A DNA stretch of 64,000 nt from Epithemia pelagica (GCA_946965045.2 OX337229.1:4278001-4342000), one strand, 5' to 3'; shown: positions 1 through 10,076, numbered from the stretch's first letter. Program-made: numbers and translations. The notes: generated from the letters alone by a model not told the origin.

Positions 1-666
1 ACACCAACAGCAACCCCACCCAAGGACCAAGTTCTACTCAATGACAAGGAAAACAACCATCACTTACCTGCACAATGGATGGCAGACTACGAAAACCTGC
101 GCCAGTACATGATGGACAACAATCTCGATTCTGTTCATCAGTTGGTCCGTGATTCCCCTTGGGACAAGTGGGTCCAACAAACTCGACAGGAATGGCACCG
201 CTTTGAGCAGAATTCAGCATCTCAAGAACAACTACGATCGTCTTCCCAACAACGTATGCCATACGTAGACTCTGTATGTCCTCCAAACTTGGATTACGTT
301 AAAAACGAAACAACTGGGACACACATTGTGTCAGCCGCGGAGGCCATGTCCCAACTGGATCGTTATTGGAATTGGACATCTCGTCGAGCGGTACAATGGG
401 AACGACAATGGCAAGCCTTGGTCGAGTTTCAAGCAATGTACGGCCATACCTGTGTACCCATTTCGTTTCCCGACAATCCGTCCTTGGCGCATTGGGTCAG
501 TACGCAACGCAAACAGTACAATCAATGGCAACGCGGGAAAAAGACATGCTTGACCACGGAACGACGCTTGCGATTGCAGTCTCTCAACTTTGTTTGGAAT
601 CGATGGGATTATGAATTCGAACAAAAACAACGACAGGAACAACAAAACGATCAGATCCGAAATTAG
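1..666 (+). CDS. Helicase-associated (HA) domain protein, 3' part
   Basis: The frame is open from the first base of the window; the first in-window ATG is at 79, so the true start is probably upstream and this is the C-terminal part of a larger protein. Residues about 95-185, counted from ATG 79, form one HA domain: a Trp-rich helical repeat with WERQWQALVEFQAMYGH, then a CVP..FPDNPSLAHWV segment, a QRKQYNQW segment and a closing LNFVWNRWD. In the family, HA repeats occur at the C-termini of bacterial and plastid-type helicases and as stand-alone, often multi-copy, diatom proteins. The rest is Gln/Arg-rich and polar. A stop (TAG) follows at 664-666. The product probably binds nucleic acid, but no helicase motor is visible here. 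The gene at 13942-17715 has four such domains. Confidence 0.7.
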   Translation, partial: TPTATPPKDQVLLNDKENNHHLPAQWMADYENLRQYMMDNNLDSVHQLVRDSPWDKWVQQTRQEWHRFEQNSASQEQLRSSSQQRMPYVDSVCPPNLDYVKNETTGTHIVSAAEAMSQLDRYWNWTSRRAVQWERQWQALVEFQAMYGHTCVPISFPDNPSLAHWVSTQRKQYNQWQRGKKTCLTTERRLRLQSLNFVWNRWDYEFEQKQRQEQQNDQIRN

Positions 667-1071
667 TAAAAGGCATAGTGACCACCGAAGCAACGCAACT
701 ACGTGCGTGTGTGGCAGGAGCAGATACAACGAAACCCTCCACTGCACCCTCTGCGCTCAAACGGATCCGTTCAACATTCGCCGCTTCTTGTTCAGCAGAT
801 CTCACTTTGCCCTTTGTCTTTGGAATGAGACACATGTACCCTCGATAACAACTCACCTCCCATATCCTGAGGGGCCACACTTGGAGACAAACGACACCAA
901 ACAGTTTTCAGAGTTCTAGATCTCCAGGACAATGTTACAATCATTGGAATTGGAACTTCTGAACGACACTCTGCTGGAAACCTAGGTACTCTAGCACAAC
1001 CAAAAACCAAATGACTTTAAGAATGGAATTGATTCACCACACAACTTGTAAAGTAGGTCACTATGATTCAG
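667..1071. other. Intergenic region
   Basis: No convincing coding sequence on either strand; the ORFs here are short and low-complexity. Its right part (972-1062) is the first copy of a direct repeat that recurs at 2183-2292. Confidence 0.5.
972..1062. repeat. Direct repeat, copy 1 (flanks duplicated gene)
   Basis: About 90 bp beginning CTGGAAACCTAGGTACTC and ending CAACTTGTAAAGTAGGTCAC. It recurs with small indels at 2183-2292, so the decayed gene copy at 1094-1893 is bracketed by the two repeats. Confidence 0.75.
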
Positions 1072-1093
1072 TATCAAGTCTTTACGACTTTTC

Positions 1094-1893
1094 TTGAGTG
1101 GTGCTGGCCTGAGTTATGGAGAGGACTTTTCACGTGGCTTGCCGGTCCTGCATCATTTGCTGGACCAACTCAACAAAGCCGTCGGGGTCATCCAAGTTAG
1201 GAATACAATGCGAGCTCAAGTCTGCGGCTGCAACGACAAAGACTGTACCCTTGGCACTGTCGAAACAAGTTTTCCGTATGACGACCTCGGAAATTTCATC
1301 GAAGGGCATCTATAACACAATGAACATGTATTGATGGATTAATTCAAAGAAGAAAAACACTTTGAAATTTTGCAGCGACGGCAAGTTAGGTCACAGGTAC
1401 TTACCACTTGGGACATTGGGAAACGGAGATTGAGATCCATGCAAATGCCTCGCTAAGTTACTGCGATATGCCTGCATCTGACAGTCTTCTCCTTACGATT
1501 TCCATTCCCAGTCCAATCAATTATGCAAGTGGCTGTGCAAAAGACAAACCAACAAGGGAGCACAAACGCGCCGATGCCCCTATCTTCGTAATCGGAAAAC
1601 GATTTTGTCATCAATGAAAACAAAATAAGCAACCACCAAAATGCAATAAAAGTGCGGCAAAAACAGCAAGCCACGCTTTTCGACAATTCGTCACTGGTAT
1701 CAAAGACGGCAACCAAATCCGACGAGTCAATCTTGTCCTCAAAATACGTATCGGTCCAGGTTCGTTCTCTGCGCAACACCAATGTACCTTTCTCGAGGGA
1801 ATCATCCGAAGTTTTAGTGGAGGCCTCTTCATCGTACGCTACTGCCGCATAGATACGGGCATCTTTTCGTTTCATTGTATTGGTACTTGACAT
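1094..1893 (-). pseudogene. Decayed copy of two-TM membrane protein gene
   Basis: This is the damaged paralogue of the intact gene at 2682-3506. Exon 1 is 1405-1893 (ATG at 1893), the intron is 1310-1404 (GTAAGT donor, TTATAG acceptor) and exon 2 lies below 1309. Compared with the intact copy it has two in-frame stops: TAG at 1453-1455, just after HIAVT, where the other copy has Asn, and TGA at 1130-1132 in exon 2, where the other copy has Gly (ATGEVL). Splice sites and most codons are conserved, so decay looks recent. The exon-1 part up to the stop would still encode the N-terminal region and both hydrophobic segments. A product truncated at the first stop cannot be excluded. Confidence 0.75.
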
Positions 1894-2182
1894 CAAAGGT
1901 TCCCCTCTATTAGACATGGATCGCGACAATTGAAGACTCTCCAACTCTGACGCAAAACTCTATCTACCACTGGCGTTGGCTTAAGAAGTATGATAATACC
2001 CAACGCGTGTAACAAAAGGTTGTATCATCCGATGGAATGTCGATTGGAGACAGATCTGGATGAGAGGAACGTGATTAGATGCATGTGGGGGACGGTGGAA
2101 GGGCTCAATTCGGAAGCACAATAGAAAACCTCAGATTGTTGATCACTATCCCACGCCCCACTACGGTAAATGCGACTGCAAA

Positions 2183-2292
2183 CTGCTGGAAACCTAGGTA
2201 GGTACTCTAGCACAACAAAAAACAATGGGGCGACTGTTTATCGTGAGGTCGATATGGAATTGATTCACCACACAACTTGTTAAGTAGGTCAC
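2183..2292. repeat. Direct repeat, copy 2
   Basis: Second copy of the repeat at 972-1062 (CTGGAAACCTAGGTA, later GGAATTGATTCACCACACAAC and AGTAGGTCAC), with an extra internal stretch of about 20 bp. It lies between the two copies of the duplicated gene. Confidence 0.75.
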
Positions 2293-2361
2293 TAACTCCA
2301 TACCAGACTGTGTAGGTAGTTCGTCTCACATTTTTATACTACAGTAGGAATTTTTTGTAGG

Positions 2362-2672
2362 ACCGGGAAGTAGTTTCGTGCGGGTCGCGCGGTTTCCCTC
2401 TCCTGTGTGACACATGCGTGACACTTGTGTGACATATCTTCCATGCATTCTCACTACCTACGATACACCCTACACAGCTTGATAGGGAGTAAGTTTACTA
2501 CTTCCCTGTGTCTGGCCGTCCTCTCGCGTCGGGCGCGCCCGGGTTGTCGGGAGAATGACTCGACGGGCAATTGTCTTGTCGGGCGTGCGCCCTCCTCGAC
2601 CATTGCCCTCCTCGTCATTCTACCCTCCGCGCCGGGCGGTCCCTCCTTGAAAGGACTCGACACCGGGAAGTA
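2362..2672. repeat. GC-rich insert flanked by 11-bp direct repeats
   Basis: The motif ACCGGGAAGTA occurs at 2362-2372 and again at 2662-2672. The 289 bp between is clearly more GC-rich than its surroundings (GTCGGGCGCGCCCGGG type sequence) and codes for nothing recognisable. It sits exactly between direct repeat copy 2 and the intact gene copy. An insertion with a target-site duplication is the simplest reading, but no terminal inverted repeat is visible. Confidence 0.4.
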
Positions 2673-2681
2673 TTAATAGTA

Positions 2682-3506
2682 TCACGTTTGCGACTTTTCT
2701 TGAATGGTGCTGGCCTGAGTTTTGGACAGGACTTCTCCCGTGGCTTGCTGGTCCTCCATCATTTGCTGGACCAACTCGACAAAGCCGTCGGGGTCATCCA
2801 AGTTAGGCATGCAATGCGAGCTCAAGTCTGCGGCTGCAATGAAAATGACCGAACCCTTGGAACCGTCGAAACAAGTTTTCCGTATGACGACCTCGGAAAT
2901 TTCATCGAAGGGCATCTATAACACAATGAACATGTATTGATGGATTAATTCAAAGAAGAAACACTTTGAAATTCTGTAGCGACGGCAAATCAGGTCATAG
3001 GCACTTACGAATCGGGACATTGGGAAAGCTTTCTGATTGAGATTGAGATCCACGCGAATGCCTTGATTCGTGACTGCGATATGCCCGTAGCTGAGAGTCC
3101 TCTCCTTACGATTCCGATTCCCAGTCCAAAAAAACACGATGCCAGGGGCTGTGCATAAGAACAAAAAAGGGAGCAAAAACGCGTCGATACCCCTATATTC
3201 ATAATCGGGAAAAGATACTGCCATCAATAGAAACAAAACAAGCAACCACGAAACTGTAACAAAAGTGCGGCACAAACAGCAAGCCACACTATTCGCCAAT
3301 TCGTCACTGGTATCAAAGACGGCCACCAAATCCGACGAGTCAATCTTGTCCTCAAAATACGTATCGGTCCAGGTTCGTTCTCTGCGCAACACCAATGTAC
3401 CTTTCTCGAGGGGATCAGCCGACGTTGTAGTGGAGGCCTCTTCATCGTGCGCTACTGCCGCATAGATACGGGCATCTTTTCGTTTCATTGTATTGGTGCT
3501 TGACAT
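2682..3506 (-). CDS. Two-TM membrane protein with PH-like C-terminal region
   Basis: Spliced gene: exon 1 3009-3506, intron 2916-3008 (93 bp, GTAAGT donor, TTATAG acceptor, phase 0), exon 2 2682-2915; 243 residues. The ATG at 3506 (MSSTNTMKRK) was chosen because upstream sequence is not conserved in the sister copy beyond a few codons. Residues 1-75 are soluble and charged. Two hydrophobic stretches follow (around VSWLLVLFLLMAV and FLLPFLFLCTAPGIVFFW). A segment HIAVTNQGIRVDLN ... FPMSRFMPFDEISEVVI then resembles the strand pattern of bacterial PH-like domains that follow a membrane hairpin. That similarity is inference. The function is unknown. It is an intact paralogue of the pseudogene at 1094-1893; the duplicated unit is about 1.1 kb. 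Confidence 0.7.
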
Positions 3507-3810
3507 CAAAGGCTCCCCTCTTAGACATGGATCGCGACAATTGAAGACTCTCGAACTCTGACGCAAAACTCTATCTGTCACTGGCGTTGGCTTAAGAAGT
3601 ATGATAACACCCAACGCGTGTAACAGAAGGTTGTACAATATCTCACTCCTCTCGTAGATGGAATACAATATGGAATGCCGATTGGGGGGGACAGACCAAA
3701 AGTGCGGGCACGTGCTTAGCATGGCGGGGCTCAATTCGGAAGCAGAATATAAACATCGCCTTGTTGATCGTTATCACGCCCCACTAATGTAAATGCGACT
3801 GCAAAATTCT

Positions 3811-4180
3811 TTCAGAAGCAAAGAGCAATGACAATGGGTCCATTCCATTCGAGACATACGGCGGGTCCAACAAAGTCCTCATGTCCGTCGCATATCTCAT
3901 TTTACACCCATGGATTCCAACACTTGAAAAGAACTTCTTCCTTTCTAAGGCTATGGTGCACGCCAGAGGGCCTGGTTTCGTGAAGCATGGTTCTACATTT
4001 AGAGTCACAACAAGGTGGACCTTCAATTCATTCAAGTTACATAGTTGGATCTTTGGCCATTAACATGTGGATCATTATCGATTATCTATGCAAGAAGGAA
4101 ATACGAATACTCCATCGCTAGTTTCGTGGAGGACCAGTTGATGTCTCGAAGACCAGAGGTCTTTGTTGGTGAACTCTGTT
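3811..4180. other. Intergenic region
   Basis: Sequence beyond the end of the gene duplication. It contains a short minus-strand ORF (3784-4035) with no family resemblance; nothing else supported. Confidence 0.4.
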
Positions 4181-5554
4181 TTAATTTCCTGTCCAAATGG
4201 ACTGCAATCGGTGGGTACGAACCATGCGACGCCATTTTTTGGGTGACACAATGGAGCTGCGTCGACGACGAACAAGGTGACGGGAATTCTTTTTATGAAC
4301 CTCACGGGGTGTGGTGGAAGACAAATGATGGTCAAGAGACGGGGCAGGGCAAGACTGAACGGACAAGACTGACGGTGCTCGTGTGGTGTGAACCTCCTTC
4401 TCCGCTGAATGCTCTGTAAATGCTGCGACATCCTCTTTTCCGCCCTGTTCCTGTGTGTCATTGTTGTCCAAAAGTGGCATGGAAGCGATACTGTGTTGCG
4501 TGGAGGCGACGCTGACATCGTCGGAAACAAAAGGATCGGCAGCTTTCTTGCAGTCATTATTGGGAGGGACATTCGCAGCCATGTAGGTTGCGCTGTTGCC
4601 GTCATGGTTGTCATTCTCGTTGGTCTCAGGAATTGCTTCTACATCCATGGGAGTCTCCTGCACCTGTTCAATGTCGGTGTCGTCGTTCAAGACAGTGCTC
4701 TCTACTGGATTTTTGTCCAGTTGTGGAGGTGATTCCTTGTTGTTGGTCTCCGAAAAATTATTCTTTTCATCGCAGCCGGTGGAATCTTGACTGTCACTGC
4801 CAAGAGGGACATCCACGCCTGATTCTGTCTGGTTGCGGTTTTCATTTACATCATCGTCGTCATCGGTTTGGAAAGCTTCTTCCACATCCATGTTGGTCTC
4901 ATCCTGCTTCTCAACTTTGGAACCCGCCACCATGAGAGGATTCGACTGCTTGAAGTCCTCCTGGGATGGATTGTCTTGAGGCAGTTCTTCTTTGCTAGTC
5001 TCAACAACGCTCTTATTATCGTCTGTTGTGGTGACAAGCGTGGTCTTGGTCTCTACCATCATGGGAGTCAGTGTCTCATTACCCTCCTCCTCGGCAAACT
5101 TCCCCTCTGTTTCTGTTGGCATTGCTTTATTGCCATTCTCCGAGTCGTCGTCGTCGCCGCTGTTGCAGAGTTCAACGAATGATGTCGGCATGGTCTCAGT
5201 CGTCTTCTCATGGTCAGGCGAAGTGTCGAAGACAGCGGTAGATTCTTGAGCTTCTACCTGCTCTGTGGTATCCGGCTTTGCCGCAGACTTCGCTGTCCAG
5301 TCGCGCCATTCTTGTTTGGCCAATGTCACTTGACGTTCAATTTCTCCAAGTTCCTCTTTGGCGTTGGCAATGTCGTCTTGGTACTGAGCTTGTTCTTGCT
5401 TGATACGATGTAGGATTTGCGTGGTTTCGACATCCACCTGTTGAATCACTTGTTGGACATGCTCCAATTGATCTACCAAATGGTGAATCTGTGTGCTTGT
5501 TGTTGTTCGTAAGGAGGCCTGGTCGGTCGGGTTGCTTTCGTGAATTCGGTTCAT
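4181..5554 (-). CDS. Acidic coiled-coil protein, unknown function
   Basis: 457 residues from ATG 5554 (MNRIHESNP). The frame is open further upstream, but that part is not protein-like. Residues about 15-95 form a heptad-like coiled coil (HHLVDQLEHVQQVIQQV ... ANAKEELGEIERQVTLAKQEW). The middle, residues about 100-350, is very rich in Glu, Asp, Thr and Asn and lacks globular motifs. The C-terminus turns basic (HLVRRRRSSIVSPKKWRRMVRTH), which could be a nuclear localisation signal or nucleic-acid contact. It is divergently arranged with the gene starting at 5640 or 5757. No family is recognised; an acidic nuclear scaffold or chromatin-type protein is a guess. Confidence 0.6.
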   Translation of the reverse strand: MNRIHESNPTDQASLRTTTSTQIHHLVDQLEHVQQVIQQVDVETTQILHRIKQEQAQYQDDIANAKEELGEIERQVTLAKQEWRDWTAKSAAKPDTTEQVEAQESTAVFDTSPDHEKTTETMPTSFVELCNSGDDDDSENGNKAMPTETEGKFAEEEGNETLTPMMVETKTTLVTTTDDNKSVVETSKEELPQDNPSQEDFKQSNPLMVAGSKVEKQDETNMDVEEAFQTDDDDDVNENRNQTESGVDVPLGSDSQDSTGCDEKNNFSETNNKESPPQLDKNPVESTVLNDDTDIEQVQETPMDVEAIPETNENDNHDGNSATYMAANVPPNNDCKKAADPFVSDDVSVASTQHSIASMPLLDNNDTQEQGGKEDVAAFTEHSAEKEVHTTRAPSVLSVQSCPAPSLDHHLSSTTPREVHKKNSRHLVRRRRSSIVSPKKWRRMVRTHRLQSIWTGN

Positions 5555-5639
5555 GATGAATATGGACTTGCTCTCTTGATATCTTGGATTTTGATTTTGT
5601 GAGCATTCCGATTTGAGTCCGACGAAGAGAACACTTTGC

Positions 5640-6666
5640 ATGAAAACTTCATACCACAACAAAAGCGGTCATCATCGCACATCATCGCACACAACGAGAT
5701 TTGATGCCGACCGGGACCGTCTGGACGTCCGCAGGAAAGGAGGGTTTCAAAAGCTAATGCGATTCGGAACTCGGAACCCGGAGATGCCAAAAATGCGAGT
5801 AAACTCGTGTGCAGTACGGCAAATCATTTGGCGCGCAAACATTCAGGGACCATGGCGACATCCCAACTACGTCCTCCAATACGACCTCGACTGCGTTTAC
5901 ATGCGCAACAACAACCATGCCTCTAGCACAGTCTATGATAACATCATCCGCCTCCTCACAAACCGCGGATTTGAATGGCACCAATACTCCTGCTGGAGAG
6001 TCGACAACAAAACAGCCTTCGGTGCAAACTACGACGCGAACTTCGTCGCCACCCAAATGGAACTACGCTTCGGGGTCGGTATCATTCCACGCCTCCATTA
6101 CGAGCGTCGAACGAATTTCTTCGTCGTTCGCTGAAGACGAAATCTCGAAGCAACAAGCCGAGATGGAAGCACTGCTGTCTGCTCAGAAAGGCCAAGGAGA
6201 CGGCCCTGCCAAGAAAAAGCGCCGGAAGACGGTAAGGGTACCGACGCTGACAGAAACGCATCTGAAAATCCGAGCGGTTGTCGACGCGGGAGAAACTTGG
6301 GAGCTGGAGTTGGAGAGTAAGCACGGCCTTTCAGATCTCGAAGCTTGTGTTTGTGTTGGTCTAGTTGCCAAGTACCAACATCAAGACTCTTTCCCTGCTT
6401 CTGAGCCTGGAGCCAATCAAGGGTTAGTCGACCACGCCAGAATCGGGTGGCGCCTCATGAAGGAAAGCATGGTAATGATGAACAAGTACCCCCAAGAATC
6501 TTGCGAGCAGACGAAAATCAACTACGAATGGAAAATGATCACAGGAGAACCAACACTGAAGGAATTGAAAGAAGAACGCGAGCGCAAGATCGCAGCACGA
6601 AAGCGCAAGACCTCCCTGCGTCATCCAAAAGTAGATGAAAACGAAGTGTTGGGGAAAAATAAATAA
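5640..6666 (+). CDS. Possible VapD/Cas2-fold-like N-terminus plus basic C-terminal region, probably spliced
   Basis: Two overlapping frames seem to make one gene. Frame A is open to a stop at 6132-6134 and has ATGs at 5640 and 5757. Its HPNYVLQYDLD ... VYDNIIRLLTNRGFEW segment resembles the beta-alpha-beta ferredoxin-like fold of the VapD/Cas2 family of small endoribonucleases (a fold-level guess). Frame B carries a coding-like stretch from about 6137 to 6666: KQQAEMEALLSAQ, a nuclear-localisation-type AKKKRRKTVR and a Lys/Arg-rich end. Frame B has no early ATG, since its first codon at 5809 is GTG, so it is more likely a second exon. Frame-compatible introns include 6079-6136 (GTATCA donor, 58 bp), 6075-6150 (76 bp) and 6075-6162 (88 bp); none is strong. 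Alternatives are two separate genes or a frameshifted one. Confidence 0.45.
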
Positions 6667-6838
6667 ATATTGTCAATGATCAATTCAGCAGCATCTTTGC
6701 TTCTCAAGCACGGACTCTGCTTCGTCCAACGACAATGACGGAGGTGACACCAGCAGTAAGCGAAAGGCGGCTAATCATTCCCCAGACTTGTTCGGGACGT
6801 TCACAATCCGCTGTGTGCTACAAATCGATCTCCAAACT

Positions 6839-7623
6839 ATGCCGATCTTTGTGAGAGGAGAATTGTTGCAAAGGTCGCTTGCCAACTCAACCGAGGGCGA
6901 AGATGAGGAGGAATCACGAACAACAAAGTTGATGGCAGAAGACAACCAGTCAGCCCTGATGCGAACTGTTCTGCCCTCTTACGATGAAGAAAGTCAAATT
7001 GTCGCCTCAGATCCAAAGAATGCTTTGGATGTGATTCAGAGAACCATGAGTGCCACAACCAAAACGATTTCCTTACCGAATGATTTGACTTCGCTTTATC
7101 ATCAATGTCCTATCATTCCTTTGTGCGACACCCTGTGTGGGCAGTGCCTCCAATGTCTGTAGTCGAACCCATTGCGGAATATGATACCCGCCAAGATATC
7201 AAGGAAGATTTCGTCCATACATCTCCGAGAAAACTCGCTGTTGATACCAACTTTGCGGGTGGTGTTACCACTAGTCAAATGGGGTATTCATACGGATCAA
7301 CTGGTTCGGCTGACTTGAGCACCTACGACGTTAACCCGATTCAAAGCTGGGAAAAGACAAGGAGACGCAACGCCAATGTACCAACTCGCCCAAATCTAAG
7401 CGTACTGACTGATGCAGAGGACGAATCAAGGCAAGATCAAACCATGCGTTACAACTTCAGAGAACCACATCAACCTTCAGCAAGAGATTCTTCTCTAGCG
7501 ATGCTTGGAGAGGATGACGCCGACGCTGGAGAAGATGAACCCTCCCGAACTCGTATTCTATGGCATGATGAATCGAATGGGAATGGCGAAAAAGTGGCAA
7601 AATCAAGTCTAATTCAGTGTTGA
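6839..7623 (+). CDS. Hypothetical protein, probably two exons
   Basis: Frame A starts at ATG 6839 (MPIFVRGELLQRS) and runs to a stop at 7160-7162. Frame B is open from 7084 with an ATG at 7105 and ends at 7623. The frames overlap, so a single spliced gene is likely. A donor at 7050 (GTGCCA, weak) with an acceptor ending at 7144 (GGGCAG) or 7162 (TGTAG) gives a frame-preserving intron of 95 or 113 bp. The encoded protein is polar and Ser/Asp/Glu-rich without recognised domains, membrane segments or signal peptide. Its C-terminal part includes acidic patches (GEDDADAGEDEPSRTRILW). The function is unknown. Confidence 0.4.
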
Positions 7624-7807
7624 CTTTGGAATTAGTGACTTATGACTTCACAACCCTGATTCGAAAGCTTGGAATTCTATTGTAATCGAAGCTACCAGCC
7701 AGCCGACCTTCACCATTGCAAGTTTGTTCTCACCCATTGCTTTGTCTGGTTGATTCCCTTGGCTACCGTTGTAGACTATCTTGAGAATATTATGAGCTGA
7801 ATTGGCT

Positions 7808-9943
7808 TTACGTCTTTTTGAGACTCTTGCTTTCTTCTCTGCTAGTCGTGGTAGACGACACATCCTTCGGAAGTTTCAAAATTCCGGCAAATACATCGGT
7901 TGACGAAAACAGTCCTTCATTGGGAGGAGTAAAGGCCAATGGAGTTGTACTCGATCGTTTTCGTTTGTTGGAATTTGGTTGTTGCTTGCGTTTTTGTTTT
8001 CGTTCTTGTTCAATCAGTGACTTGTACGACAAATCCAAAAAATCGTCTACATTGTGCAAGGGCAAGGCTAATTCTTCTGCCGTCCCCAACGAGGCGGCCA
8101 TAGTCGCCACGGCAGGATAATAATGCGTGCTCAAGGCGGACAATTCCCACAAACTACTCTGCAAAGCATTGGCCTTGGCGGGATCGTCAGTCGTGGCATT
8201 GTACGCATCGTCCAAAGATGAATCAGTACGATGCAAGAGGCATTGTGTTTCGGGATGCTTGCGAAACCAATTCGACACCATGGCGAGTGCTACCAAAATG
8301 CCCGCCGGCGGGGCCGAGGAAAGGGCACTGCGTAACAATCGCTTGCCCATTGCGGCCACCACATAGGCAGGTAGCAAGTCATTGCGCGAGATGGACTTGT
8401 CCAACAATTGAAAGAACCGATTCCGATACTTGACGGTGAACAAGGTGGGACGAATCAGTTGGTATAATTGCGAATAGTAACTCGGATACTCCAATCCATG
8501 TTGCGTCATGAGGTAAAACAAACCATCCAAGGCCAATATCGGGATCATTGAATTCGTTGTAATGGTTTGTGAATCGTCATCATCAACTTCTTTGTCTTGG
8601 GTGGTAGTTGTTGTTGTTGTCGCGTTGGTGGAATAGGCTTGCATGAAAAAGTCAGTAAAGACGAGTGGTTGGTGTACAACGGGTAGCACATGTTGGGGTA
8701 AAAACAATAGGGCTTGTTTCAAACATGAAACGGGTAACCATGGCAATCTCAAAACGGCCAACCACGCCTTGCACCATTGTCGACGATGGTACTGCAGCGA
8801 TTGCATGGGCCATCGTTTGGGTGTTGATTTCGTTACCTTGGAAGGTGGCTCTTGTTCCTCGTCCTCTTCATCATTCTCAACTTGCGATGGAGTGTCATCT
8901 TCATCGTCCGAAGAAGAATCGTCGTCATTGTCGGAACTACTATCAGAATCTTCATCCTCGTTGGAAAGTGTTGCATCAGTCAGTGGGGCAAACAAAAAGG
9001 AAGACTTAGTACTGCTGTTGTTGCCGTTGCTTTGAGGATTGTCCAAGTCGTCTTGTGAGGCAACCAGAGGAATGAGAGTCAACAATTGAAACAGTCGTTC
9101 CGAGGCGAGTGCCAAAGCAGACGAGGACATGGGTGCTTTGGTGGTGGTCATACCGCCTTTGGAACGTTTCTGGTCATCTCCGGGTTCTTGATTATGATGA
9201 CTGTTATAAAGTTGATGTGCCACAGTTCGAACATGGACCATCGTGTAGTATTGAACGTCATAAAAGGGTTGAATGAATTCGTATTGGACCATGTGTTGTA
9301 TAGACTGATCCCACAAGGGCAAGTGCGTCATGGCCTCAATCCATTCTTGCAACAGATTGTCATCCAATCGCTTTACTCTTGCAGTACTGGTGGTGGTGCT
9401 GGTTGGACGGACGGCTATCGGAGAGGAGGCCACGACACCCCAAAAGGTTCGTACAGCCGTTCGTTTGCCTTGTTGAATGCGATGTTGCAATTGTCGTCGA
9501 AATTGTACATGACGTGCTTGCAAATACTGTTTCCACTTGGCTTGAGCTGTGGTGGACGACCCGTCGTCGTCCTCCACGAAATATTTCTCGTGTACTTGTG
9601 GATGCAATTGGACAAAGAGGCGTCGCAATTCGTCCAATCGAGCCGCATCGGTGCGATCGTCCAACACGGATGGACGGTCTCCTTGTTGCAACAACCGTTC
9701 CATCTGTTGAGCCATGTTTTGTTCTTTTGTCATTGTGGATGTTGACATGGTAGTGGCGCCACTGGTCTTTCCGCCAGCGGACGACGACGCAATGGTCTTC
9801 TTGTGAGTGCTCATCGTCATGGTCAGAAGACGACGAGAGAGAAAAAATATTTCGTGGTCCTTCCACATCAAGTCTGACCTCCATCCGTCTGTCGGTCGCA
9901 TTTTTAACGGGGTCGCTCTTACAGTCGCTTTGGGTCGCGGCAT
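7808..9943 (-). CDS. NOC4: Nucleolar complex protein 4 (Noc4/CBF family)
   Basis: 711 residues from ATG 9943. The second half matches the CBF/Mak21 domain of Noc4: WCKAWLAVLRLPWLP, then FLPQHVLPVVHQPLVFTDFF, ALDGLFYLMTQHGLEYPSYY, LYQLIRPTLFTVKYRNRFFQL and LPAYVVAAMGKRLLRSAL, followed by a segment with WELSALSTHYYPAVATMA. Noc4 pairs with Nop14 during 40S ribosome maturation and export in yeast. Before the domain (residues about 325-370) is a long Asp/Ser/Glu tract typical of nucleolar proteins, and the C-terminus has a Lys/Arg-rich motif (KQKRKQQPNSNKRKR). The length is somewhat above that of yeast Noc4 because of low-complexity insertions. It shares a 133-bp divergent promoter region with the gene at 10077. 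Confidence 0.88.
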   Translation of the reverse strand: MPRPKATVRATPLKMRPTDGWRSDLMWKDHEIFFLSRRLLTMTMSTHKKTIASSSAGGKTSGATTMSTSTMTKEQNMAQQMERLLQQGDRPSVLDDRTDAARLDELRRLFVQLHPQVHEKYFVEDDDGSSTTAQAKWKQYLQARHVQFRRQLQHRIQQGKRTAVRTFWGVVASSPIAVRPTSTTTSTARVKRLDDNLLQEWIEAMTHLPLWDQSIQHMVQYEFIQPFYDVQYYTMVHVRTVAHQLYNSHHNQEPGDDQKRSKGGMTTTKAPMSSSALALASERLFQLLTLIPLVASQDDLDNPQSNGNNSSTKSSFLFAPLTDATLSNEDEDSDSSSDNDDDSSSDDEDDTPSQVENDEEDEEQEPPSKVTKSTPKRWPMQSLQYHRRQWCKAWLAVLRLPWLPVSCLKQALLFLPQHVLPVVHQPLVFTDFFMQAYSTNATTTTTTTQDKEVDDDDSQTITTNSMIPILALDGLFYLMTQHGLEYPSYYSQLYQLIRPTLFTVKYRNRFFQLLDKSISRNDLLPAYVVAAMGKRLLRSALSSAPPAGILVALAMVSNWFRKHPETQCLLHRTDSSLDDAYNATTDDPAKANALQSSLWELSALSTHYYPAVATMAASLGTAEELALPLHNVDDFLDLSYKSLIEQERKQKRKQQPNSNKRKRSSTTPLAFTPPNEGLFSSTDVFAGILKLPKDVSSTTTSREESKSLKKT

Positions 9944-10076
9944 TGCTTTTCTTGACCCACGACGGAAGAAACGAAGACCATGACAAACGAGCAGCAGTCT
10001 ATCGAAGAACAGTAATTAGCAGCAGCATCACTTATCTAACCATCAACAGACGAGAAGAACAATTGACAAGAATTCA
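9944..10076. promoter_or_regulatory. Divergent promoter region, NOC4 and TBCC-like gene
   Basis: Only 133 bp separate the start codons of the minus-strand NOC4 gene and the plus-strand cofactor C-like gene, so the segment must contain both promoters or 5' leaders. No specific motif is assigned. Confidence 0.5.

Noticed and set aside
3784-4035. 83-codon minus-strand ORF as a gene
   Set aside because: No family resemblance and only partly inside the duplicated segment; the other duplicate does not preserve it.
5809-6060. Thr/Ser-rich start of the 5809-6666 frame as a real N-terminus
   Set aside because: It begins at GTG, not ATG, and is the shadow of the better-looking frame 5640-6134; only the part after about 6137 looks coding.
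8852-9058. ORFs on the plus strand opposite the acidic tract of NOC4
   Set aside because: Complement of Asp/Ser-rich codons; Leu/Val/Ile-rich shadows without ATG context or homology. The same applies to plus-strand ORFs opposite 4181-5554 and 13942-17424.
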